A stretch of 64,000 nt of DNA from positions 139,001 through 203,000 of the forward strand of contig NC_085922.1 in assembly GCF_035222485.1 (NCBI RefSeq), given 5' to 3'. Position 1 is the first letter of the stretch. Each line of letters starts with the position of its first letter. The notes under the pieces are model-generated. The model was not told where the DNA came from, did not search any database, and saw only the letters and a program-made list of their open reading frames with translations. This document shows positions 55,466 through 64,000 of this stretch, piece by piece. This DNA is from Podospora pseudoanserina (taxonomy: Eukaryota; Ascomycota; Sordariomycetes; Sordariales; Podosporaceae). The position numbers and the translations under genes are program-made.

Positions 55466-56469
55466 CTATTCAATACATCCTCTGGCTTCCGTAATTATGG
55501 CTCGGTGTCCGAGATACTGGATCAGGGTATTGGATTCTACGTTCAGCATCCTGGATTCTGGCTCCCTGGGCCGCTGTTTCTAGCTCCTTGGATTGAATTG
55601 TACGTGGGTTGCCATTTTTTTCCAACGTTGCTGCTCCCAGCACTATAACTTATAGCCAACAAGGGTTTTGATGGTGCTGTACAAGGGAAAACAAGGCCCT
55701 GACTGGTTTTAGGAACCTAACTCGATCCACTGAGATTAATCTGGATTGTGTATGATGTCAATATGTAGCCCAAGTAGATGTGTGCCCTTGGCCGCGTTGC
55801 ACTTAACCTTTATTTTAGCATGCGCCTTCCAAGAACAATGTATGAGACAGTAATTGATGGTTTATTTTTGCATAAGCGCCAAAGTCTCCAATTGAATCCT
55901 GTGAACAGTAGGCGCTTATCGAAGCGCGCTCATCGAAAGCGCTCCTAAATGTTAATTGATTCTGTTAATCTGATTTCAAACTACAGAGGGATTAAGGCTG
56001 CATGGCCTTGGACCTTAAGTGGATGCTTGAACTGGGACCTGCTAGGGTCGATAGATAGATCCACTACGTAGATGGACTCCCGGTGCACAGTTTGCGAAAT
56101 GGAGAGTTGTACTGTAACTTACCGCTTGGTTGTTATTTTCCGACAGACTGGTTTAGTAGCCCCTTGCATACTCGCGTGGAGAATAGCTACCCTATGGACA
56201 ATGGTGGGTCCCACATGACACGGCGCTTACGGTAACAACCGGAATTGGTTGTTATTGGTTGATTAATATAGACAGGTTCCAGATAGACGCCTGATCTGCT
56301 GCCTAACTTTGGAACCCAGCTTCTATGGAGACAGACGAAACCAGTTGGCTCATAATAGCTAATGCCGACAGGGGGCTGTAATCTTTGGCCGCTGAGCTGG
56401 AAGCCATATCACAAGAGACTCTCATCCATATCCAGGGGAGCCACGGTCACCCACGGAAGCCTTACCTAG
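55466..56469. other. Decayed, AT-rich stretch without genes
   Basis: About 1 kb with frequent stops in all frames. I looked for transposon ends, tRNA genes and protein motifs and found none I can support. Confidence 0.4.
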
Positions 56470-56880
56470 ACAACTCATATCCACATCAGGGCTGTCACAT
56501 CTAGGGGGAACCGCATCCAGGAGACAGTGCCCAGGGGAACTAGGTCCAGGGAAGCCGCATCCAGGGAAATCGCATCCAGAGAAACCGTATCCAGAGAAAC
56601 CGCATCAAGGGAGACCTTCCGAGTGTAGCCTGGAGCCAGGATCTAGGCGCGATGTGGCCCTCTTAGATCGGGCTCCATGGATTCGGCTTCGGATCCGGCT
56701 TCCCTGGATCCGGTTTCCATGGATCCGGCTTCCCTGGACCTGCTTCCCTGGACCTGGCTCCCATGGGCACCGCATCTGGGGAAATCACATACCGGGAAAC
56801 CGGTCCAGGGAGCCCAATCTACGAGGGACTGCATCTGGGGAAACCGCGTCCGGGGAAACCGCATCCAGGATCCCGGCATC
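56470..56880. repeat. 15-bp minisatellite with orientation switches
   Basis: From about 56,470 to 56,616 the plus strand repeats a unit close to ATCCAGRGAAACCGC. From about 56,660 to 56,763 the reverse complement of the same unit repeats (for example GGATCCGGCTTCCCT). From about 56,767 to 56,870 the first orientation returns. Units are diverged by a few substitutions. Two head-to-head junctions could form hairpins. Confidence 0.75.
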
Positions 56881-57008
56881 GGGCCAGGGCAAACCTGGGA
56901 ATATAGCTATATATTAAACATAACGTACTTGGTTTCTTTCGTTTTCCATATCCGTTATCTAGCCACACAATCCAGACTACTGCATGTCGCCCAACCCCAT
57001 TTCAAAAT

Positions 57009-57731
57009 ATGCAAGCGCCTTCGTTCCAGATTGACCTGGTCGCACGGGCCCTTATTGCTGGTGATGCGGTGCAACGCTTTGCAGAAAAGTGTGAGGCAAT
57101 ACACAAGGATATGGTACTGCTCCTAGACAAGACAACTCTACCAGACAATGCCACATCGACAGATAGCCGTGTGGCGGGCGCCATTAGGGCATTGGACAAT
57201 ATGTTTAAATCCACGGAGAATAACGTTGTCTTGAGGCTTGCCTACGTTCAGCTAGCTCGAATGCTGGGCGTTCTCAGAGACAAAGATAAAACACGATCGG
57301 GCGCAAGTGCGAGTTGTTGGCAAGCGCAGTCGACGCGATGCCACTGTTGCCATTGATCTTTATCTTAGTGCTACAGGAAGAACAGATAGAGAGGAAATAC
57401 GGGAGCTTACATGCCGCTGGGCTATCCGTGCTGGAGGGTACCCGCTCTTGCTAACTACATTTACAGATGTGGCTGAACAGGTAATGTATGTTCTATCCCC
57501 CCCGTTTCTATCTCCTTCGTTTCAATTACTTCAGAAAACAGCAAATCTCGTATGCGAAACCGTGATATTAAAGCACTGGCCGACGAGGTTGCTCTAGTCT
57601 GCCCAACTGCATTGATCATGGCCTCAGATTATATGGCGAAGGATGCCGAGCTAGCCCTCAGATCGGGCCGAGCATATGATCAAGAGCGAGCAAGCGAAGC
57701 GTTAGCGCAGGTGAAGAAGATGCTGACTTGA
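57009..57731 (+). pseudogene. Unrecognised gene, probably decayed
   Basis: Coding-like sequence in three frames. The first piece is 57009-57,290 (FQIDLVARALIAGDAVQRFA, AGAIRALDNMF). The second, one frame on, runs to about 57,480 (RRDATVAIDLYLSATGR, EEIRELTCRWAIRAGGYPLL). The third is 57,534-57,731 (IKALADEVALVCPTALIMAS, ERASEALAQVKKML and a stop). The first change sits at an A-run near 57,288. An intron could explain the second change only with a mismatched phase. There is no known domain. It lies between the minisatellite and het-S, transcribed towards het-S. Confidence 0.4.
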
Positions 57732-57948
57732 CTAGAGGTTGAGTACCGAACCAGTATCATAGTAATATTCATAGAAACATCTCTCTTTGTACTACAATAA
57801 AATTTAGGTTCAGCTTCCGCCTTTAGTGCCTTGAGGAACGAAAGGCTCCTAGAGGACGCGCGAAGAAGGGGGAAGCCCAAAAAACACTGGAAAGAAGCAT
57901 GATGCCTTTCTTCTGCTAATCCCAGGTCCACAATCTATCTACCTGCCG

Positions 57949-58818
57949 TTAATTATCCCAGAACCCCTTACCTCCGTACTCATTTCCAATAAGGACCCTA
58001 GACTCGCCCTTCCCCACAACCGTCTCTACCGAGTTGGTTGTCAGGTCGCTGATACGGATCTCACCATGTAGGGCTGCCGCAGTGACAACATTGCCGAGCT
58101 GGACCCTTGCACGTTCCTCTGTTTTGATATCCTTGGCGGAATTCCTTCCCACAATCGCGTCGATCTTCTGCGCAGCCGCATCAGACATAGCTGCGTCGAT
58201 TCCCTCCGCCGCATCCTTGAGTATTGTTAGGCTCGCCTCGTCCTCCACCCCTTCAATCTCGATCTCCGCCAACTTGTGACATACGGCCTCAATAGGGAAG
58301 GCCTTCTCCAGCTCATCGACAAAGCCAGCGACCTGGTCGACTATTTTCTCGAGGCTTTTCCCGTCGTACAATGCCCATGCCGTCTTTTTCGCTAGGCTCG
58401 TCTGTTTCTGTCTCCGAGAAACGAGATCTTTCAGCCGACGATGCAGCGCTCGTCCGATCGGCTTCATATCCTTATCCTCGAACACCACCCGATCCTGCTG
58501 GTCCGCAACGAGCTCGTATCGCTTCGACGTCTTCTGGGCGGACTCGAAGAGAAGCAAGATTTCCTCGACGATCGATTGCGCTAATTGCACCGACTTATCG
58601 ATTGGCGCGCTGGAGTGGAAACGTGGGTCGTCGTTGATCTTGACCGCCTCGCCCCATCGACTCAATCGGGCTTTCGCAATGTCCAGCCGGAGCTGGCATC
58701 TCTCGTAGTCGCGCCCAAAATGGCGACCCAGCTGGACATACTCAAAACAGGCAACGCAGTTATTGAAGAGGCCGGCAACGCCCAAGGCGCCAGCAACGAT
58801 CTCGAACGGTTCTGACAT
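57949..58818 (-). CDS. het-S: HET-S heterokaryon incompatibility protein
   Basis: Single exon, exactly 289 residues from ATG 58818-58816, the length of Podospora HET-s/HET-S. Residues 1-227 form the helical HeLo domain (MSEPFEIVAGALGVAGLF...). Residues 218-289 are the amyloid-forming region with two pseudo-repeats: R1 from TEERARVQLGNVVTAAALHG and R2 from VVGKGESRVLIGNEYGGKGF. The sequence agrees with the known proteins throughout. It has A23 and H33, the pair that distinguishes HET-S from HET-s (D23, P33), so this is the het-S allele. In known biology HET-S does not propagate as a prion; contact with HET-s amyloid refolds its C-terminus, unfolds HeLo and drives membrane insertion and cell death. 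The gene is divergent from nwd2, its upstream receptor. The frame is intact. Confidence 0.97.
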   Translation of the reverse strand: MSEPFEIVAGALGVAGLFNNCVACFEYVQLGRHFGRDYERCQLRLDIAKARLSRWGEAVKINDDPRFHSSAPIDKSVQLAQSIVEEILLLFESAQKTSKRYELVADQQDRVVFEDKDMKPIGRALHRRLKDLVSRRQKQTSLAKKTAWALYDGKSLEKIVDQVAGFVDELEKAFPIEAVCHKLAEIEIEGVEDEASLTILKDAAEGIDAAMSDAAAQKIDAIVGRNSAKDIKTEERARVQLGNVVTAAALHGEIRISDLTTNSVETVVGKGESRVLIGNEYGGKGFWDN

Positions 58819-59211
58819 GGCAGTTTGAGGGGAAAGCGAAGGTTGATGTTCTTGTGCGGCTGAACGTGCCTGCTTGCTGCTGAAGGCGGGGTACATACCA
58901 TCAGGCCGCCGTCCACATTGCCCAACCTCCGCGTTGCCCAACCCGAAAGTTGCGCAGTTGGCAATGAACACTTTATTGCGCTGCTACTAATCAGCTCCGG
59001 TCACTCCATATTGAGACATAAGAGCACTTTCATCTCGGCAATATCTATTACGAGTCTGCACAAGCGATTTCCTCTTGCTCCGAACGCCGACGCAACCTTT
59101 GACTCTTGATCATATCGCACGAAGATGGTAGACAATCTTCGCGGCAATCGCAAGCTGGAGGCACCCTGAATCGATGCTTCAAGCAATCCAACCGCTTCGT
59201 CACCTGCCACG
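58819..59211. promoter_or_regulatory. Shared divergent promoter of het-S and nwd2
   Basis: 393 bases separate the two ATGs, which point away from each other. Both promoters must lie here, allowing joint control of receptor and effector. No TATA box or known regulator site was recognised. Confidence 0.6.
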
Positions 59212-62135
59212 ATGGCAAATCAGGTTCGGTCAATACATGCTGAAGGGCAAGCACGCGTGCATGTCGGCAATAGTTACTACGGCTCGAGCGACTTCCTCCC
59301 GACCGCAGACGATGCAGCCTTCGACTCCCACGCGGAAGAGCATAACGCCCGATGCCACCGCGACACCCGAACCGAGCTCCTCCGTCAGATCAGAGAGTGG
59401 GCAGACAATCCTCACGGCAAGACTATCTTTTGGCTGAACGGCATGGCAGGGACAGGGAAATCCACCATTTCTCGAACCGTGGCAAAGTCGTTCGCGGACG
59501 ACGGCATCCTCGGCGCGAGTTTCTTCTTCAAAAGGGGGGAAGGCGACCGTGGCAAAGCAACCTTGTTTTTCCCTACAATTGCCAGCCAGCTTGTGCGCAA
59601 AATCCCCGCCCTGGAGGCTTTTGTCAGAGAGGCTATTGATAACAACCCGGATGTTGCCAGGAAGGCACTGAGAGACCAATTCGAAAAGCTTATCCTGCAG
59701 CCTCTGGATCGCATTCACCACGCTATAGCTGTGATCGTCGTTGACGCTCTCGATGAGTGTGACGGTGACAACGACGTGAAGGTCATCATCTCCTTACTAT
59801 CGCAAGCAAAGGAACTCCGCTCCCCAGGTTTGAGAATCTTCATTACCAGCCGACCTGAGCTGCCCATTCGCCTCGGCTTCAAGAACGTTACGGGAGAGTA
59901 TCAGGACCTAGCACTGCATCAAATCCCGGAACCAATTGTCGAACACGATATATCTGCATTCTTGCGACACGAACTGGGGAGAATCAGGGACGACTACAAC
60001 CACCAAGCTCTGGAATGCATAGAGCTGCTGCCAGATTGGCCCGGTGAACATGCTATTCGAACTCTCGCTCAGATGGCCGTCCCACTGTTTATTTTCGCTG
60101 CAACCGTATGCCGCTTCATTGAAGATCCGGCGTGGTCAGATCCCGCCGATCAGCTGGAGAAAGTCTTGCAGTATCAGATGAAGGCCTACGATTCCGAGCT
60201 CGGCAAGCTCGACGCGACATATCTCCCAGTTCTCAAGCAGATCACTATCGGACATACTAATCCGCAGAAGCTATTAGCTGCCTTCCGAGATGTGGTCGGC
60301 CCCATTGTCCTCCTCGCTCAGCCCCTCTCGGTGTTGTCGCTTGCAAAACTTCTCAACTTCTCCCCTAAATCCATATATGGCAGGCTCAACTCTCTCCACT
60401 CCGTCCTAAGCGTTCCCTCGAGTGATTCTCCTGTCAGACTCTTTCATTTGTCCTTCCGTGACTTCCTCGTCGATCCAACCAAGCGTGCTGCTGAGTTTTG
60501 GATCGACGAGACAAAATATCACAAGACACTTGCGGACAGATGTATTCAACTATTGCACCAGCACCTCAGGAGAGATATCTGCGGTCTACAAGTGCCGGGA
60601 AAGCTGCGGTCAGAGATCGATCAGCGAACTATTGACGCCGTTCTGCCGCCCGAGACCCAGTACGCCTGTCAGTACTGGGTCCACCATTTGAAGGAGGGTA
60701 AAAGCACCGTACAGGATGGCGGCCCAGTCCACAGCTTCCTGACGAGCCATCTACTTCACTGGCTTGAAGCGCTCAGCCTCTTGGGCCGTATCTCGGAGAG
60801 TATCAGCATGGTAGACGACTTATTAACCTTTCTACATGTATGTTACGCGCCTTTAGTAACCCCGACCACACTAACATTGCCACATAGCCCACAAGTGCTA
60901 CTGAGGTATCTGCATTCCTCTGTGATCTGAAACGGTTTATTTTAAACAGTCAATCGATTATCGACATAGCGCCTCTTCAGATATACGCTTCCGCACTTGT
61001 GTTCAGCCCGGCCCGCAGTATAACAAGAGGCATATTTAAGCAAGAAGAACGGAAGTGGATTACTAGCGGGCCAATTGTAGAAGATAGTTGGAATGCGTGC
61101 CGGCAGACGCTAGAGGGGCATAGCGATTCGGTCTATTCGGTCGCGTTTTCGCCGGATTCGAAGTGGATTGCCTCAGGGTCAGAAGATTGCACCATTAAGA
61201 TCTGGCATCTCGAAACTGGGTCATGCCAGCAGACGCTAGAGGGGCATAGCAGTTGGGTCAGGTCGGTCGTGTTTTCACCGGATTCGAAGTGGATTGCCTC
61301 AGGGTCAGGCGATTGTACCGTTAAGATATGGGATCTCGAAACTGGGTCATGCCAGCAGACGCTAGAGGGGTATAGCAGTTGGGTCTATTCGGTCGTGTTT
61401 TCGCCGGATTCGAAGTGGATTGCCTCCGGGTCAGACGATCGTACCATTAAGATCTGGGATCTCGAAACTGGATCATACCAGCAGACGCTAGAGGGGCATA
61501 GCAGTTCGGTCTATTCGGTCGTGTTTTCACCGGATTCGAAGTGGATTGCCTCAGGGTCAGTCGATCCTACCATTAAGATCTGGGATCTCGAAACTGGGTC
61601 ATGCCAGCAGACACTAGAGGGGCATAGCAGTTCGGTCAGGTCGGTCGTGTTTTCGCCGGATTCGAAGTGGATTGCCTCAGGGTCAGAAGATCGCACCATT
61701 AAGATCTGGGATCTCGAAACTGGATCATACCAGCAGGCGCTAGAGGGGCATAGCAGTTCGGTCTCTTCGGTCGCGTTTTCACCGGATTCGAAGTGGATTG
61801 CCTTAGGGTTAGCCGATCGTACTATTAAGATCTGGGATCTCGAAACTGGATTATACCAGCAGACGCTAGAGGGGCATAGCAGTTCGGTCTGTTGGGTTGC
61901 ATCTTCCCTTAACTCAGTATTTATTGCATTTCGATCAGACAATGCCAACGCCCCGCATTATGAACACTATGGAATAAGCTCAGATAATAGGTGGATTACA
62001 AGGGCCTCAAAAAACTGGCTATGGTTGCCTACGGAATACCGGCCGAACTGTTCGGCCGTAGCGGCATCGAGGATAGCCATCGGCTGTGCGTCCAGGGGTG
62101 TCCTAATTATAATATTCCCGGCGGATAATGTGTGA
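59212..62135 (+). CDS. nwd2: NWD2, NACHT-WD40 NLR receptor with HET-S amyloid motif
   Basis: Exons 59212-60837 and 60888-62135 (50-nt intron GTATGT..TAG); 957 residues. Residues 3-24 carry the R0 motif (HAEGQARVHVGNSYYG), alike in pattern to the HET-S repeats (SRVLIGNEYG). The NACHT domain follows, with Walker A GMAGTGKS at 77-84 and Walker B IVVDALDE near 175-182, then FITSRPE and a winged-helix region to about 590. From residue 616 there are six nearly identical 42-residue WD40 repeats (TLEGHSSSVYSVVFSPDSKW...), then a diverged half-repeat and a non-repeat tail. In known biology ligand binding at the WD repeats oligomerises the receptor, and clustered R0 motifs nucleate HET-S amyloid, giving programmed cell death. 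The frame is open end to end. Confidence 0.95.
61107..61988 (+). repeat. 126-bp WD40 repeat array of nwd2
   Basis: Units begin at 61107, 61233, 61359, 61485, 61611 and 61737 with almost no nucleotide differences, most at or near codons for surface positions of the blade. A seventh unit (61863 onward) keeps only its first 15 codons. This is the high-internal-conservation pattern of the Podospora HNWD/NWD family, kept alike by concerted evolution and prone to gain or loss of units. Confidence 0.92.
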
Positions 62136-63496
62136 TCTCTCTTTCTCTTTATTTTCCTATCATAGCGTGCCAAAGGAGGGGTCCGGGGGGCTCCTTTACT
62201 TTATATTCAGTTGTAATATGTCACGATGCAAACTCCTGAGCAAAGGTCGTGGAATGGATGATTGCCATTCACAAAGGGAGTGAAAGACACGGGTATGCAG
62301 TGGAGTCAGAAAGACGTCACAGAAGACGTCATGGAATTGGTGTTCCAGATGATTGAGATCTGTCATGAACTGGCGATCCAGATGATCGAGATCTGCAGAC
62401 TGTATATCTTTCGCTAGTGTTTCGCTTGTTTCTCGAAAGAGACAAGGCAAGCTTCAGTCTCTGTTCAATATACGACCTATCATTGTTTGATGACAGTGCT
62501 TCCTACCCAGCCTCTGATTGAGAAATCTTTGATCTCGTCGTAACATAATATTCTAAAATCTTCCAAGCCTCATCTTTACCCCTGAAGTGCTCTCCTTCGT
62601 CGTAAAGACTAACTGGCTCTGGAAGCTAACTGAGAGGCGTCATAAAGCGGCGGCCAATCGAACAAACCCGAGGCCCGGCTAACCCATCTTTGACATTAGC
62701 GCCGCAACCTCAGACGGGTTCACTGACAAAGCAGGGATGGATGGATGGATGGAATTTATTACACGTGTACGCCCGGAGACACCAAGCCTAAAGGGCCTAT
62801 TGCACGCTAACTACACTCGGTTCATATGCTTCCGCCGTCAAATCAAAGCAGGGCACTCTTACTACAATGTACAGGGCTGTTTGAATAGGTGACGGTTTTT
62901 TTTTGGGTAGCATCTTCGTGTACAACATTTCAGAAGACGAACACCGTTCAGGTGTCCCTACGGTGTGTGTACCGCGATTCTTCTGGATGCAGGACAGAAA
63001 GCTTAGATGAGTTTGATAATTGAAAAGAAGTTCAAATAGAGTTTGTTCCATTTCATGTCGTATTCCCAGGTTCTCACCTGATTCCCCCACTTTCAAACCC
63101 TTGTTGATCTGCATCGCGTGTGCCACCCAGGACCCTGGCCCGGCATCCCTGAAACCTGCGGAATGTCAGCCAGTAAAAAGCAGCTGCAATCGGATTGACG
63201 AAGATTCACCACAAACAATCCAACATCTTCAAGGTATCCTGTCATATAGCCTCGTTCCTCAAGCCTCTTTAGGCAAACCGCAAGTGGTTTGCGTCTCCTG
63301 TTTTTGGTCACATGCACACGCGATATGTGTGTTTCGAGGGCGTCCTTTCGTGTCGTGTGTGTGCCGTGTAACCCAGTCCCAACGCCTGTGCCTTGAGGAA
63401 CGAAGAGACGAAAGGTTTTTGGCGCCGCCCTCGGAACAAAGACCCACAAACACTCGTCGGAATTCGTCATGTGTTCTCGCGTCCTTTGCGTGTTCT
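62136..63496. other. Mostly empty, small repeats
   Basis: About 1.36 kb after nwd2. An imperfect tandem duplication of about 32 bases lies near 62,338-62,400, and a (GGAT)n run lies at about 62,735-62,753. The open frames here have no protein features. An upstream exon of the right-edge gene may lie in 63,000-63,490. Confidence 0.4.
62735..62753. repeat. (GGAT)n microsatellite
   Basis: Four to five GGAT units in a row in an otherwise plain stretch. Confidence 0.85.
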
Positions 63497-64000
63497 GCTC
63501 CGTCAGAGGATGGCACTCTGGAGATCAGCATCCAAACACTGAGTTTAATGAGGTATGTTTTTTCTCAGCTCTCTGCATAATCCAGCTGACACTTTAGACA
63601 CCCTGGCGACGTGGCTGATTTTGACGACTACCGCCAGCGCTTACCAGAACAATGGTGCCCGATGGTGTCCATCATCGGTTCGGTGCCCTCTAGCGAAAGT
63701 AACTCCACGGGCGCCTCCGATTCCCGCCACTTTACTATGGAAACATCAGTATATGACCCCTTGAAGACCGCCCCGTTTATTTCTCGGTAGTCTGCTTTTT
63801 GGAAAACACTAAACAATGGCAGAAAGTCAAGACACCCCCATCGGGAGCCTTTCTCAGTGTCACCGCGAAGCTGGCCGGCCGCACAACCGACACGAATCGT
63901 CTGGCCCTTCGGGTTCTTGACCTTACATACCTGCCTAGACCTAGCTCTGCGATCGCAACGCCGACCCCGGCTGCCACTCCGACTTCGAAACGATCACGTT
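63497..64000 (+). CDS. Unrecognised spliced gene, partial at the right edge
   Basis: Three coding pieces join cleanly: up to 63552, then 63598-63698, then 63767 to the edge. Introns are GTATGT..TAG (45 nt) and GTAACT..AAG (68 nt), and both joins keep frame. The product reads APSEDGTLEISIQTLSLMR, HPGDVADFDDYRQRLPEQWC, MVSIIGSVPSSE, NRPVYFSVVCFLENTKQWQ, then KLAGRTTDTNRLALRVLDL and a Pro/Thr-rich stretch. No ATG close to the left end is in frame, so the first exon boundary is unknown; the frame is open further left. I do not recognise the family. The alternation of beta-strand-like segments could fit an OB-like fold, which is a guess. APSEDGTLE is shared with the gene at 53,018. Confidence 0.5.

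Noticed and set aside
51300-57000. Intact transposon or LTR element
   Set aside because: AT-rich decayed DNA suggests RIP, but I found no terminal repeats, integrase, reverse transcriptase or transposase motifs.
1-64000. CRISPR arrays, operons or riboswitches
   Set aside because: The gene structure is eukaryotic (spliceosomal introns, secreted fungal enzymes). None of the repeats has alternating unique spacers.

Overview
This window is gene-rich DNA from a filamentous ascomycete. Genes have short introns (about 45-90 nt, mostly GT-AG), and compact housekeeping genes lie among secreted enzymes and gene relics. Two neighbouring genes fix the organism as Podospora. A 289-residue protein at 57,949-58,818 matches HET-s/HET-S of Podospora anserina almost residue for residue, as I recall that sequence. 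Beside it, divergently, lies its NACHT-WD40 partner NWD2 (59,212-62,135). Residues A23 and H33 point to the het-S allele rather than the prion-forming het-s allele. The window is therefore very probably the het-S locus of P. anserina or a close sister species.

1-17 kb: the start of a DUF3433 membrane protein (runs off the left edge), a kinase relic, a GPI-anchored surface protein, an allantoate-permease-type MFS transporter, a secreted short tyrosinase, a rhodopsin-fold (PTH11-like) membrane protein, a secreted DUF4360 protein with an unusually long repeat-bearing intron, and an ADP-ribosylglycohydrolase. Long stretches between these hold nothing I can support.

17-39.7 kb, the compact core: a SulP/SLC26 anion transporter with STAS domain, a modin-like (MOD-A-type) protein, an ATRIP/Lcd1/UvsD checkpoint protein, phosphatidate cytidylyltransferase, a PQ-loop protein, peroxisomal 3-ketoacyl-CoA thiolase with an N-terminal PTS2, a GPI-type GH128 glucanase, a LaeA-like methyltransferase, an aldehyde dehydrogenase, a tiny secreted peptide and an intracellular GH43 beta-xylosidase.

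40-51.3 kb: a pair of related small cysteine-rich secreted proteins (one copy broken), a decayed MYND-finger gene carrying two short internal duplications, a secreted GH3 beta-glucosidase, a secreted LVIVD/choice-of-anchor-B protein, and a Q/G-rich protein with a glycine zipper and a lysine-rich tail.

51.3-57.7 kb, a gene graveyard beside the het-S locus: fragments of a casein-kinase-1-like gene, another kinase, an ankyrin repeat protein and a MADS-like gene; an exact 33-bp (11-residue) tandem repeat; and a 15-bp minisatellite that switches orientation.

57.9-62.1 kb: the het-S/nwd2 signalling pair. NWD2 begins with an amyloid motif like the two repeats in the HET-S C-terminus. It is known from work on this pair to act as a receptor that, once oligomerised, templates HET-S folding and triggers membrane damage and cell death. 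62.1-64 kb is mostly empty, then a spliced gene of unknown function runs off the right edge.
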